The notes: generated by a model not told the origin, from the sequence alone. Positions 9,135 through 19,688 are shown, counted from the first letter of the stretch. The stretch is 64,000 nt of DNA from Trichomonas vaginalis G3 (GCF_026262505.1 NC_067205.1:15004001-15068000), one strand, 5' to 3'. Made by a program: numbers and translations.

Positions 9135-9353
9135 TTGAATTTTCATGAATTTTATATATTAATGTTTTCGTTAAGCCACTTTGTGCCGTCAGTCAGTCAG
9201 TCAGTCAATGAAATTTACACCAAAAATAATGTTTAGGGTAGATGGTTAGATCTAACCCGATTTCTAACCCGATTTCTACCCTCATGAATTTTCATGAATT
9301 TCCTTAAGATTAGTTTTATTTTTATTTATTTTTTTTTATTTTGTATAAAAGAT

Positions 9354-10292
9354 ATGATTTCAACAATCGGCACAACAACAATTCAAACAACAGCACCAAA
9401 CTCGTTAGTCATGAATCCAACATCTATGTTAGTAGAGATGAAAAGCTTCATTCCTTCTTCATTTACTTTCGAAACAGAAATACAAAGAATAAAGCAAGAA
9501 CTTTTAACAAGTAATTTAGACTGTACCGCACAGGATGAAGAAAATGAAGAATATCTTTATGACATGCAGGACATTATTGACCATTTACCTAAATTACCGG
9601 AAGTACAGCAACAAAAGCTCGCTATTCATGAATTCGATGAAATAGAAGTTAAAGTTACTGATTCAGCAGAAATTAAGAAATTCATTCGTAAGGTAAATTC
9701 TGAATTCTTAGGTTTTCATTGCAACCACAAAGTTATGGATAAAGATTGCGACATGATATATAAGAACATCTCTGACATATATAAATCGGGGGAGTTTAAG
9801 ACATACGACAACTTTGTTTCATTAGTTGCAAAATGTGTATGGCAGATAAGAGATAAAGACAGAAGAGGTAAAGTATGGCATGAACAGATAAAACCAACTG
9901 CTTCAGATTTAAAGAAAGCCATTGATGCTTTAGTTATTTTAGCAGGTAAGGTTTCAGAATATAACGCAAAAATGAATCCGCAATGTTCTAAATGTAAAGC
10001 AGCAATTAGGAAATATAACTATTCAGTAAAAGAGATAGAAAGAATGAGAAACGATTACGAAGATTTAAAGAGGGAGGCAGAGAAACCGGCAGAAAATAAA
10101 ATGAACATGTTAGAATTTCTGAATAAAAACTATCCCACAGCCGATGATTTCCTTTTATCTGATGTCAAGAAGAAGTATAAAGAAACTTTCGGTATCGTTA
10201 AAATTTTTGATATATTAACTGAAGAAATAGAAGCTACAAAAATATTTAAAATTTCACGAATTCATAACGTTTACCATGTGAAACGTTTATAA
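9354..10292 (+). CDS. Unknown Maverick protein with Cys pair and winged-helix-like tail (312 aa)
   Basis: The start is chosen at 9354, just after TTTTATTTTGTATAAAAGAT, the same motif as before 10638; the upstream ATG at 9294 lies inside a repeat. The chain has a Thr-rich N-terminus, an acidic stretch (DEENEEYLYD), a helical middle with CSKC, a charged coiled-coil (ERMRNDYEDLKREAE), and a C-terminal 50 residues (SDVKKKYKETFGIVKIFDIL) resembling the small helical DNA-binding tails of viral Bro/KilA-type proteins. Its last 15 codons plus the downstream 46-bp unit are duplicated at 10430-10559. A DNA-binding or regulatory role is plausible, not shown. Confidence 0.5.
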   Translation: MISTIGTTTIQTTAPNSLVMNPTSMLVEMKSFIPSSFTFETEIQRIKQELLTSNLDCTAQDEENEEYLYDMQDIIDHLPKLPEVQQQKLAIHEFDEIEVKVTDSAEIKKFIRKVNSEFLGFHCNHKVMDKDCDMIYKNISDIYKSGEFKTYDNFVSLVAKCVWQIRDKDRRGKVWHEQIKPTASDLKKAIDALVILAGKVSEYNAKMNPQCSKCKAAIRKYNYSVKEIERMRNDYEDLKREAEKPAENKMNMLEFLNKNYPTADDFLLSDVKKKYKETFGIVKIFDILTEEIEATKIFKISRIHNVYHVKRL

Positions 10293-10559
10293 AATAACTG
10301 GGGTAGAAATGAGGGTAGATATCGGGTTAGATCTAACCATCTACCCTAAAATATATTTTTATTGAATTCAGCACAAAATTCTGAGTAAAATAATTTTTAG
10401 GGCATGTGTCAAACCGTTGAGTTTTCACAAAATTTCACGAATTCATAACGTATATCATGTGAAATGTTTATAAAATAACTGGGGTAGAAATGAGGGTAGA
10501 TATCGGGTTAGATCTAACCATCTACCCTAAAATATATTTTTATTGAATTCAGCACAAAA
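10249..10559. repeat. 130-bp direct duplication, copies 181 bp apart
   Basis: Copies at about 10249-10378 and 10430-10559 contain the 3' end of the preceding gene (reading RIHNVYHVKRL in the first), the stop region, an inverted 46-bp unit (10301-10346 and 10482-10527) and a following AT-rich tail. Only a few bases differ. The region 10293-10637 is otherwise non-coding. Confidence 0.75.
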
Positions 10560-10637
10560 ATAATGAATTTCATTAGTTAGAAAAATAAAGTTAGTTTTAT
10601 TTTTATTTATTTTTTTATTTTGTATGTAAAGACAGTA

Positions 10638-11465
10638 ATGTCAACATTAGAGAACCCAACAACTGCTATCGTTCATGAAGCCATAAATGAAGAATACGAG
10701 TACATACAGTATAACAAACAGTTACGTCTCATTCGTTCAGTCAAAGACGATATGTACCAAATGCAAAGTATAATGAATGCTCTTCGTTCTACAAAGCAAG
10801 CATATCATTGGTTTGAAAACCAACAGACAAAAGAACTTTTAGAAGAATTTCCTCATATGATTGCTTCCCTCGGAAAACCGAGAGAAGAGATTCCGTACGA
10901 AAATCGCAAGAATTTGGCTCCTGGTTTGAAAGGTTATTATGTTCATAGACTTTTAGTAAATGCTGTAGCAATGTGGGCTTCACCTCGTTATGCTTGTTAT
11001 ATTTTCATGATGTTAGATGAACTATATAAAGCAGAACGTGGAGAGATGGAAAAGAAACTTCAAGCAAAAGATGAAGTCATTGAATCCAAAGACAAAAGCA
11101 TACAGAAAAGAATACCGCGTTCGGTACCAAAAGGAAAGGAAAAGAGTTATAAGTATATGATATATACTGAAGAGTTGGAGAAAGAAGAAGATAAAGATGT
11201 GGTTATGTTGCATTTAGTCAGAAGAAACAACAAGAGCTTTTATGACTTAGCTAAAATATATAAATTTGACAGAAACTGGTTCTATCGTGAAAACTTACCG
11301 ATTTCAATGACACCGAATGAGCAAATAAAGGAAATTGTCAAAAATACTCTTCCTCAAACACACTATGACATCAAAGGTTGCACAATACTTACATTCAAAG
11401 AAGACTTAACATTACTGAAGGAAAAAATAACAGAATATTTCGATAACTTCAAAGAGGAAGAATAA
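10638..11465 (+). CDS. KilA-N / DUF3627-type viral regulator (275 aa)
   Basis: The start is placed at 10638 (MSTLENPTT) because the upstream TTTTATTTTGTATGTAAAG matches the motif before 9354. The first half resembles a KilA-N/MSV199 DNA-binding domain, with an aromatic W-F-E patch (YHWFENQQTKELL) and a hydrophobic end helix (SPRYACYIFMMLDELYKAE). A charged coiled-coil follows (EMEKKLQAKDEVIESKDKS), then a C-terminal domain (YKYMIYTEEL...VMLHLVRRNNKSF) of the DUF3627 kind found behind KilA-N in poxviruses and iridoviruses. It is likely a DNA-binding regulator of the element. Assignment is by eye. Confidence 0.7.
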   Translation: MSTLENPTTAIVHEAINEEYEYIQYNKQLRLIRSVKDDMYQMQSIMNALRSTKQAYHWFENQQTKELLEEFPHMIASLGKPREEIPYENRKNLAPGLKGYYVHRLLVNAVAMWASPRYACYIFMMLDELYKAERGEMEKKLQAKDEVIESKDKSIQKRIPRSVPKGKEKSYKYMIYTEELEKEEDKDVVMLHLVRRNNKSFYDLAKIYKFDRNWFYRENLPISMTPNEQIKEIVKNTLPQTHYDIKGCTILTFKEDLTLLKEKITEYFDNFKEEE

Positions 11466-11519
11466 AAAAATCTAAGCTAATTTTATTTTTTTATAAAATT
11501 TTATCTCATATGAAAGAAC

Positions 11520-11714
11520 ATGAATTTAGAATATTCGGAACTCATGACAGAAGAAGAGAACGAACAACATGTAAAAGATTATGCAAAATTTCTGAAGACA
11601 TACAAAGCATTTAAACAATATCTAAATGCTTCTAAAGATTATGCAAAATTTCTGAAGGTATATAAAGCTTATGAAAAAGCGTATGAAAAGTTTATACATT
11701 GGGGAATTGTTTAA
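11520..11714 (+). CDS. Small Lys/Tyr-rich protein with internal duplication (64 aa)
   Basis: A 64-aa chain containing two copies of KDYAKFLK-x-YKA, reflecting a 36-39 bp near-tandem DNA duplication. It is highly helical and basic, follows a T-rich ATTTTATTTTTTTATAAA-type leader, and has no recognised family. It may be a small nucleic-acid-binding protein or spurious; internal repeat growth inside a short frame makes the gene call only moderate. Confidence 0.35.
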   Translation: MNLEYSELMTEEENEQHVKDYAKFLKTYKAFKQYLNASKDYAKFLKVYKAYEKAYEKFIHWGIV

Positions 11715-11752
11715 AATATCGATATGAAGACTAACCAAAAATATATTTTTGC

Positions 11753-12226
11753 TTAAATAGCTTCAGGGTCTATTTCTTCAACCATTTCACTTCCTTCGTC
11801 AATGTCAATAGAAGCTTCTTCAACCTTTGGTAAGAATTTCTGTATAACATCTTTGTTCGTTATTGTCTTCAGAGATGAAGGATAATATTTCACATTTGTT
11901 TCACCTTTCTTATATTCTTTCTGTTCGGAAAGATTTAAAGCAATACTGAAGAAGTCAATGTTAGAGTTCTTTATGACAGTATAATGAGTATCTTTGGCAT
12001 TCACGAAGAAACTTTTTTGTTTCAAAACTACTGCTAACTCTTGTGAAGTATAACATTTGCGGTCAATGACGATAGCTAATGGTCTGACATACTGACCAAA
12101 CTTAGATTCTTTCACAAACTTCTTGTTAAAGATAACATTAACATTTGAAGCATTATTGAACTCATTCTTGATGGCAGTAGCGAGAGCATTGTATGAAAAG
12201 AACTTGCAATCTTGCATGTGTTTCAT
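11753..12226 (-). CDS. Unknown Maverick protein, 157 aa, acidic tail
   Basis: Not recognised. It is a 157-aa mixed alpha/beta chain ending in a strongly acidic tail (DIDEGSEMVEEIDPEA), with a single-stranded-DNA-binding look (basic/aromatic body, acidic C-terminus). It lies convergent to the 11520-11714 frame and divergent to the 12317 gene, close to the polymerase. A 156-aa protein of similar size and acidic tail lies at 54043-54513 in Maverick C. By position and tail it could be a replication SSB-like protein; that is a guess without motif support. Confidence 0.45.
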   Translation of the reverse strand: MKHMQDCKFFSYNALATAIKNEFNNASNVNVIFNKKFVKESKFGQYVRPLAIVIDRKCYTSQELAVVLKQKSFFVNAKDTHYTVIKNSNIDFFSIALNLSEQKEYKKGETNVKYYPSSLKTITNKDVIQKFLPKVEEASIDIDEGSEMVEEIDPEAI

Positions 12227-12316
12227 TAAAATAAAATATTAAATTATTTTGAAAAATAACTTAAAAAAATCTAATCTAATTTTTTCAAAAAATATTTTTT
12301 TTATTTCCTACTAAAG

Positions 12317-13348
12317 ATGTATCGGAAGTTGTCTAAGTTAGAACACTCGGAAATAAAACAACTTCTTACAGAAGCTAATATAGATGTTGCAAAGCATTAC
12401 GCAACAAACAAAAAATTACTCGCTGACTTCATTAAAGACTACAATGGTGAAATAACTTATGATAGAATTCATGAGTTCATAAAGCCGCAACGCGGCGAGG
12501 ACGAAGTCCATGCAAGAGCATTTCCTTTAAATGACGTTGCTATTGACTTATATCATAGACGTTCAGTACCTCATGAAGTAAGAAGAGAAATGTATGACAT
12601 AACAAATGCAAACGTTGGTAAAACACGAAAGAGAGACGATACACTGAAACAACAGAGAAGAGAGATGTTTAAGAGCGCTATAGAACAAGTTCGCAAAGCT
12701 AATGATGTCCTTCGTTCCATTGACGACAAACCAAAAGAATGTGAGAGATGGTTAAAGAAAGATGAAGAGAATAGGAAGAGGAATGTTAAGACAGGCAATA
12801 GACTCATTGACTTTAACATCGAAGCTTTAGATGAACCAAACAGAGACTACTTACACAAACATTTCGGTAAGGTTTTCATGAGACTCTTAGAGAAGATTAA
12901 AATAAACTCCCAACAGAGATGGATGGTATGTTATAAACTTGGTGGAAAGTATGAATGTTCTACGTTAAACCTCAATAATATTGGAACATTACTACATCAG
13001 CTCTTGAAGGAGAACTTTATATCAGAGATAGAAGCAAATGCTGCAGGTATTGTTGAAATGCACTATGACTTCTTCTTGACAAACATAAAGAATCTTACCG
13101 AAATAAAGATGTATGATTTAACAGAATATGAAGGCTTAACGATGTCAGATGTAAAGAAAGGCAAACCAAAAAAGAGACCATATAGAGATGAAAGCACACT
13201 GACAAATGACCAGAAAGCCATTTTGGAAGCTCTTAAGCAAACAGGAAACCCAGCACTTATAGAAAGCTTTTGGAAAGATAATGGTGAAAAGAAGTTTTAT
13301 AAGAAGAGAAGCGGTCAGTTCTGGAAGTATCTTTGCAATTACCTATAA
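12317..13348 (+). CDS. Pre-polymerase gene, 343 aa (possible terminal protein)
   Basis: A 343-aa basic, helical protein directly upstream of polymerase B (53 bp gap, same strand). Its N-terminal 60 residues resemble those of the gene in the same place in Maverick C (41952 onward): both have L-T/N-E-E-I-K-like helices, an AKHY/NKYY motif and an F-I/L-(K)P segment. The middle is Lys/Arg-rich (RKRDDTLKQQRREM). A double-hairpin element (12482-12509) encodes KPQRGEDEVH here and is absent at the aligned place in Maverick C. Maverick polymerases are protein-primed, so a conserved basic gene next to polB is a candidate terminal protein, on position alone. Confidence 0.55.
   Translation: MYRKLSKLEHSEIKQLLTEANIDVAKHYATNKKLLADFIKDYNGEITYDRIHEFIKPQRGEDEVHARAFPLNDVAIDLYHRRSVPHEVRREMYDITNANVGKTRKRDDTLKQQRREMFKSAIEQVRKANDVLRSIDDKPKECERWLKKDEENRKRNVKTGNRLIDFNIEALDEPNRDYLHKHFGKVFMRLLEKIKINSQQRWMVCYKLGGKYECSTLNLNNIGTLLHQLLKENFISEIEANAAGIVEMHYDFFLTNIKNLTEIKMYDLTEYEGLTMSDVKKGKPKKRPYRDESTLTNDQKAILEALKQTGNPALIESFWKDNGEKKFYKKRSGQFWKYLCNYL
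12482..12509 (+). repeat. Double-hairpin element DH5, in frame
   Basis: AAGCCGC-AAC-GCGGC, then GA, then GGAC-GAA-GTCC. It encodes KPQRGEDEVH in the 12317-13348 gene. The second stem has changed on both sides (GGAC/GTCC instead of GGGC/GCCC) and so keeps pairing. Confidence 0.75.
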
Positions 13349-13400
13349 ATCTTGAACGCTACCAATCTTCAATGAACTGAACAAAAGAACTGCAACACTT

Positions 13401-16100
13401 ATGACAGAAGATAACTGCTTCGTTTATGCTTGCATTCAGGCTGGAGTAAATGAAGAAACTATTGACCACATGAGAGAAGTCATTCGTGTTAGAGACTTTC
13501 CTCAAAGTAAAGTACAAGAAATTTCTGATGCAACAGGTATAGCATTTAATGTTACCATTGGTTACTTCAATGACTCAAGACATAATGAAATAAAGAGATA
13601 CATACCAAAAGAGTGTAAAACTATTCGAACTATTGACTTACTTCTTGTTGAAGACCACTACATGCTAAACGAAAGATTACCAATGACAACATATTTCATT
13701 CGCAACTATATAGAAATCTTGAAGGAGTGTGGTGGAATGAACATTGAGAAACAGATGAAGATTTATACAAAGAGAGAGAACAAATATGTAGTTCGTTATG
13801 ATAGAACAACACCGTTATGGGATGTTATGAAAACATTGTGGGAGTGCAAATATTTCGAACCTATTTCTTATGGAGAACTTTTCACATATACGACTGACTT
13901 ATATAAACAGAACCTTGCACCATTTAAAGATTTGACATATGCTCCAAAGTATTGTGTACAACTGAAGAAGAAAGCCGAGTCAAAAGAAGTAAATAAAAAT
14001 AAGTGCAAGTTCATTCCTGAGCACGTTTTCTTTGCTGACTTTGAGTGCAGTACTGATGGCTTTCATAAAGCTTTTAACATATGTTATGACAGTGAAGATG
14101 GTTCAGTGAGTGAAAGCATTTGGGGTCAGAACTGTGCAACAGAATTTTTGGAACGACTTCCTGACAAGAGTTTAATATATTTCCATAACCTCAGTTATGA
14201 TATAAACTTCATCTTAAGACACATGACAGAAGTGAAAGGAACTCCCATCATTAAAGTTTCACGAACAATGCAAATAACTGGCTTATATAAAGGAAGGGCA
14301 ATTATTATAAAAGACTCTTACAGTGTTATAAATAAGAAGCTTAAACTATTTCCTGCTATGTTTAACTTACAAACAGGACCGAAAGAAGTATTTCCATACA
14401 ACTACTACAGCAGTGTTTTGTTAGCAAATGACAACAGAACTGGTGTCATTTCTGAAGCATGTAAGTTTGTAAAAGATATTGAAACGTTCATGAAAAACAT
14501 AGATTTAATCGAAAACTGCAGAATAGATGAAAACCATTTCGACTTAGAAAAGTATAGCACATTTTATTGCAAACAAGATGTAAGAATTTTAAGAGAAGGT
14601 CTTGTTAAGTTCCGCAATGACATATTAAAAGAATTTGATTTAAACGTTTATGATTACGTTAGTATTTGTTCAATTGCTAACATATTATTTGAGAACAGAG
14701 TATACTTCCCTAATGGAAATTTATATGACCTATCAAATAAACCAAGAGAATTTATTTCACGCTGTATTCAAGGTGGAAGATGTATGCTGTCAAATAACAT
14801 GAAACAAAAGAGCGAAAAGAAACTCATTGCTGACTTCGACGCTGTTTCATTATATCCATCAGCTATAGCAAGACTTTATACTTTAGAAGGTATTCCAAAG
14901 GTTATGAAGAAAGAAATGTTAAGCACAGAGTATCTCATGAGACATTTATTCGATGACGACCAAAAGGAACCCATTGGTGAAAAGTTTATGTCTGGCTTCT
15001 TTGTTCTCATTAAGATAACAGAGATTGGAATACATAGACACTTTCCTTTAATAGTTTGTGACCCTGAACTAAATCCAGAACTTAACGTTCCCAGAAGTTC
15101 AAACACTGCTGTTTAATGTATGTTGACCATATAACATTACAAGACCTCATAAAATATCAAGGTGTCAAATGTGAAGTGTTGCAAGGATACTATTACGAGG
15201 AAACAGAGATATTAGAATAAGAGATGAAGTAAAGAAGTTGTTTGAGTTAAGGTTAAAGTATAAGAAAGAAGGAAATCCTTTGCAAGAAATATAAAGCTCA
15301 TTCTGAACAGTATTTATGGCAAAACTATTCTATCTCCTATTGAGTCAAAAATAACCATAGTAAAGTGACAAAGATGCTATAAGATATGCCATCAGAAACT
15401 ACAACCATATAGTGAAGTTCGAAGGTTTGGATGGTTTCAGATAAAAACTATTTTCAAGCTAACGAAAAGCATTTGCAGACACTTTAACTTCTGTCCACTT
15501 GGTGTTAACATTCTGTCTATGTCGAAGAGAATAATGTGTGAAGTATTCTGTACTGCTGAAGATATGGGTCTTCAAAATATTTTACCAGGACTGCGATAGC
15601 ATGCATATTTTTCAATGAAGACATCCCACTGTTAGCTCAGGAATTTCAGAAGAGATACGTAGAGAACTTATTGGTAAAACATTAGGTCAGTTCCATTCTG
15701 ACTTCGCAGAAATAACACCTGGAAAACAAAGTTTTAGCATACAAGTCAATATTTGTGGAAAGAAGACCTACATAGACTTACTCACGATGATTTAAATGAA
15801 GTTGCATTTCATGCACGTTGTAAAAGGTGTAAAACAAGACGTTCTTGCTTTAACAGCTAATGAAATGTTTCCTGAAGCTATACAATGCTATTTACAATGA
15901 AGATAAGAACATTTCACATACCTGTTGGAACATATGACAAAGACTCTGAGTTCAGTTTAATGAAACTTTACAAAGCACTTCATGATGGTCAAGAGATTGG
16001 ATTTGACTTATGTAAGTCTTCTAGTCCTTGCTTTGCTGAAAAGTTTAACTTCTCAATAACGACTAAAACAAGCTTTATTCGTAAGTTGAAGTTCTGAGGT
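13401..16100 (+). pseudogene. polB: Maverick protein-primed DNA polymerase B, broken
   Basis: Family B polymerase of the viral/organellar protein-primed group. The N-terminal part (13401-15116) shows the three exonuclease motifs in order: DFECSTDG (Exo I), FHNLSYDINFIL (Exo II) and YCKQDVRILREG (Exo III), then palm motif A (ADFDAVSLYPSAIARL). Downstream DNA to about 16100 is the decayed remainder of the palm and thumb. It would replicate the element from its linear ends. It follows the basic pre-polymerase gene. The region is broken in several places. Confidence 0.85.
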
Positions 16101-16189
16101 CATTTATTTTTGTCAGCAATGAGGTCATTCGTGATAAAAATAATGAGGTCATATATTTTTGTCATTTATGTATAATCATTGTCTCTCTT

Positions 16190-16735
16190 AAACTTTGCAA
16201 TAGACAGCTTTGTTCTTCTTCCTTCTACATCTGTAATGTTTATATAATCTTTGCTATACTGTCTTAAGACATTCATTCGTCTGTATTGAGTTCCATGAAA
16301 TAGTAAAAACATCTTCACTTGGGACATAGTAGTAATTTTCTAGAGAATTTAGAGTATTGTATAATTTCAACAGCATCTTCAGGAAGAGTGTCTACAATGT
16401 CAAACATAGCCATTCGAACCAGAAATATTTCTCATGTTTTGTCTTCTCGACACCCACCTTAAGTTTGAGATATGAAAGTCTCCTCTGTCTCTGTTTATAT
16501 GGTCTACTTCTCGAAGTCCTTCAGGATTCGGTATAAATTGATTTGCAACAATTTTATGCTTAAAGAGTTTATGTTTGTTTAAATAAACACAATATAACCA
16601 TCACCGTTGTCAAACTCACTTACAACTCTTTTGTTACTTATGCGCCTAATTGGATATGGGTACTCTGAAAAGATTTCATAGTCATTGTCATGTTCGAGTG
16701 TTTGCCAATGTCCTTCACCTTCCATGCCTTTCACT
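16190..16735 (-). pseudogene. NUMOD4-HNH homing-type endonuclease, broken
   Basis: Minus-strand remnant. The beginning reads like a NUMOD4 module (an aromatic/acidic stretch such as DNDYEIFSEYPYPIRRI), then an HNH nuclease core recognisable from VANQFIPNPEGLREVDHIN, continuing into DFHISNLRWVS. Proteins of this design are phage-type homing nucleases that cut specific DNA and spread. It lies convergent to polymerase B, right after it. Broken. Confidence 0.65.
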
Positions 16736-16769
16736 CAAATAAAAATTTTCAGAAAAAATAAAACTAGCG

Positions 16770-17640
16770 TAGATTTTACAATACTGCGATGGTAGAGTTT
16801 CAGAGTTGTGCTTCAATGTAGAGACAGTCCTTATGGTCTGGAGGTAAGAACACTGGGCAGTTATGGTCATGAGTGGAGAACATGTCTATCCAAAACTCAC
16901 GATTGAAAGCCAATTAATTTATAGTATTTAGGGTTAGGAAGTGGTGAAGTTCTTGTATGACCAATGAACTCATTTTCAACTCCTTACTTAAGTTTGAATA
17001 TAATATAGCTTGCTTTCTATCCCAAATGCCAGGTGTTACAATCTTTGAAAATTCATTTTTCCTCGGAAGCATTGCATCATAATTGAAAACATTCTTGAAA
17101 TCATCACTTGGTTCAGAGATTTGAAATCTTATACGTAATGGATTTTTTTCTCTTTAGCGACTTCATTGAATGGTGAGAATACAACAAACTGACAGTCATG
17201 TGTTCCATCTTCATTTTCATTAAATTCATAATGAAAGTCTATAAGTTGTGGCTGACTACCTTCTTCTTTCAGTTGTGCAAGAAACTCACGTAAAGGCTGT
17301 AAAGTTTGTACTTCAATGTTAAACTTCTTTTGAAAATTTTCGTAAAATGTAATTATACAGTCTTCTAACGTTGTATCGTCTTTAAAGTATTTGTATATGT
17401 GAATGTTTTGGGCGCTTAAAGACTGTTCGTCATTTTCTATCTCGACTTGAAGTATAAACTCAACCTTTCTGTAAGCACGTGTTATATACATATTTGTTTG
17501 CCAATGTACTTCTCTTCATTTATGTTCACAATCCAGTCTGTTGGAAACTTAAACGTTACTCTGTCCCCTTTATTTTGACGTCAGGATTTTCACTACTGAA
17601 CGCAACAGATAAAGGTATTTGTCTATACATTTAATTCGAA
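16770..17640 (-). pseudogene. Second family-S structural-type protein, broken
   Basis: Minus-strand relic related to the 425-1306 product and to 38980-39827 in Maverick B. It has the FPTDW-type aromatic-Pro-x-x-W motif near its N-terminus, a GIWDR motif in the middle and an LPPDHKD-type acidic stretch at the end. It is preceded on its strand by a T-rich motif (TTTTTATTCGAATTA). Two members in one element suggest paralogous virion components. Broken. Confidence 0.55.
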
Positions 17641-17654
17641 TAAAAATAAACCAT

Positions 17655-17915
17655 TTACTCTTTCTTTGCTTCAGCTTCTTTAGCTTTTGCTTCAGCTTCT
17701 TCTCTAGCTTTCTTCGCCAGCAAACGTGGGTTCTTTTGTCTTCCAGCAGCTAATGCAGCAAGTTGTTTTTCACTAAGTTTTCTCTTTGGTCTCTCTGGCT
17801 TTTGTTCTTGTTTTTGTTCCTTCAGTTCGGATAAAATTTGCTCACGAATTTCTTTCTTCAATGCTTCAACATCTATGACCCCTTGGGTCTTGTCCGTAGG
17901 GCTTGTCTGAGTCAT
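17655..17915 (-). CDS. Small Lys/Glu/Ala-rich coiled-coil protein (86 aa)
   Basis: The start is placed at 17915 (MTQTSPTDKTQG). A short Thr-rich head is followed by a charged helix (EALKKEIREQILSELKEQ), a basic Pro/Lys/Arg block (KPERPKRKLSEKQ), an Ala-rich linker and a Lys/Glu/Ala helix to the end. It has no enzyme motif. Basic blocks of this type suit DNA binding or nuclear import. The stretch encoding TDKTQG may be a decayed double-hairpin element (GACCC/GGGTC pairing), which I hold only weakly. Confidence 0.45.
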   Translation of the reverse strand: MTQTSPTDKTQGVIDVEALKKEIREQILSELKEQKQEQKPERPKRKLSEKQLAALAAGRQKNPRLLAKKAREEAEAKAKEAEAKKE

Positions 17916-17960
17916 TTGACTGCAGATAAAAAACAAAATTAAAACTTTAACCGATGTAAA

Positions 17961-18384
17961 ATGAGCTTGTCAAAATCAGAGCGAGAGTCTATTATATTAA
18001 ATGACGCAAGAGGAATACAACATCCTTTCTATTACGTAAGTCAGAGTAAAGATGGTAAAATATACGTAAGAAAAAGAAAGGTTCCATTAGCGAATGCAGA
18101 GAGCGACATTAAGGTGCATGGCACCGAGGGCGAAGCCCATATAAAACCTTCTGTTCAAATGAGCACCAATAGAACAAGAAGAAAAGAAGCCAGATGTACT
18201 TTCAATAACGAACCAAGAGCTTATTGCAAAGTTCGTGAATTTCATTGAAAAACAAACCGAGTCAAAGAATCCTGACCCGCCAGTGAAAGAAGTTGAGACA
18301 AAAGAGAATGTACAGTTCATTGAAAATGTCAAGAAACAACTTCCACCACGAATGCCAAGAAGAAGAGTGAGAATAATGAAGTAA
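17961..18384 (+). pseudogene. Small basic protein, family K, broken
   Basis: Its N-terminal region contains P-F-Y-Y-V-S-x-S-KDGKIYVRKRKVPL, which matches the 21973-22209 product (GFYVHTMKDGRVQFRKIKQP), so both belong to one small family present at least twice in this element. A double-hairpin element (18113-18139) lies in it. The end of the region is Arg-rich. It stands just upstream of the capsid gene. Broken. Confidence 0.5.
18113..18139 (+). repeat. Double-hairpin element DH6, in frame, changed stem
   Basis: GGTGC-ATG-GCACC, then GA, then GGGC-GAA-GCCC. The first stem is unrelated in sequence to GCCGC/GCGGC but pairs perfectly. It encodes VHGTEGEAH. Confidence 0.7.
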
Positions 18385-19549
18385 ATAGATATTTTTATCT
18401 GAAGTAAATACATGCAGAACGAACAGTTAAACGAATTTACTCCAGCAGAGCATATTCATCAGATTCGCTCATATTTCGATATCATAGACAATGCAGTTCA
18501 AATTGGTGACACTAATAGAAAATATTCTGACGCAAAGATTCCATCACAACCTGGAACTGCTAAAGATAACACATGGGTAACATTCAATCTCTCACCTCCT
18601 GGTGAAAATATGTTGGACCTTTACAATACATTCATTACGTATAAAATGGAAGGTCAATTTATTGTAGATAAAGAAATTGGTTCAGGTTCCAATAAAACAA
18701 ACCCACCAGGATTTTGGATTGGTTTCGATGACGCTTTCTATGCAGTTGCTGGATATCAAATCCTTGCAAATGGTCGTATTGTATTTTTTCAAGACAACGC
18801 AAGAGAAGAAGCATATATAACTTCAAACTCACAAACTCCCGAACAAATAAAGAAAGTAGATGTTTTCTCAAAGACTCGACATGAAGATGTATGGAGTCAT
18901 TCGGGAACATGCAGAACAGGACAAATTGTTAGTGGTCCAATTACAGCAGGAAAATCATTTGATTTTAAGCTTCGTTTAAGAATTCCTGTTAGAAGATTCC
19001 TTCCATTAGAAGCTATTCGATTTATTCCAGCTTTTGCAGGAAACATTCAGCTTAAAGTAAAGTTCAGTAGTGACGCCTTACAATGCACATCTATATCTGT
19101 AAATGATATCATTGCTTTCAATCCAACTCTTAAAGTTGCATTTGCTTCAGATTCAAATCCACCGACAAATAAATTTGTTCCATGGAATGAACCATTCACT
19201 ATGATAACGAAGGCAGTAGAAGCTAGTGGAACAGTTACTATTACAACTGTAACCCACAACTATTTCGAACAAAGATGGATTTTAATGAATGTTTCATTCA
19301 TCCAAAGTCATTCTCTTTAGACCCTAACATTTATACAGAACTTGTAGAACATTATACAAACGAGGCTTTATGTTTTCCTGTTAAAGTTATGGATTGGATT
19401 CCTATGGACGGTTCATTCTCAAAGAATACAGATAGTTCAAGTGCAACATTTACAGCAGCTTATACGCCTATTAATGTTAAAAGTATTTGGGCACTATTTA
19501 GAAAGAAAGACAACTATTATGTTAATTTTGAGAACCCTAAGTTTAAATA

Positions 19550-19688
19550 TCTTCAGCTTTCCATGGGAGCTTATGGAAATATGCCTGCAGAACCTGAAAA
19601 ATCATATGGACCTGTATTTTATGAAATGGTTGCGAACGCTTGCAATACAAACAATGATATGATAGGATTTAATGAAGATGTTATGAGG
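19550..19688 (+). repeat. Left copy of 139-bp duplication flanking a mariner
   Basis: Starts TCTTCAGCTTTCC and ends GTTATGAGG; it matches 20990-21128 with one difference seen. It ends directly in the mariner's terminal sequence, sharing GG. Confidence 0.9.

Larger units (their letters stand above)
8346..9353. repeat. Repeat-rich intergenic stretch with 46-bp palindromic units
   Basis: Holds three direct 46-bp units (8644-8689, 9059-9104, 9236-9281) and a degenerate one (about 8471-8508). Each unit begins GGGTAGA and ends TCTACCC, and contains the perfect 14-bp palindrome GGTTAGATCTAACC. An AATTTTCATGAATTTT block followed by a shared 60-bp stretch is repeated at about 8700-8768 and 9136-9206, each ending in a (GTCA)n run. 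A KilA-N relic lies in the middle. The rest is AT-rich non-coding sequence. Confidence 0.75.
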
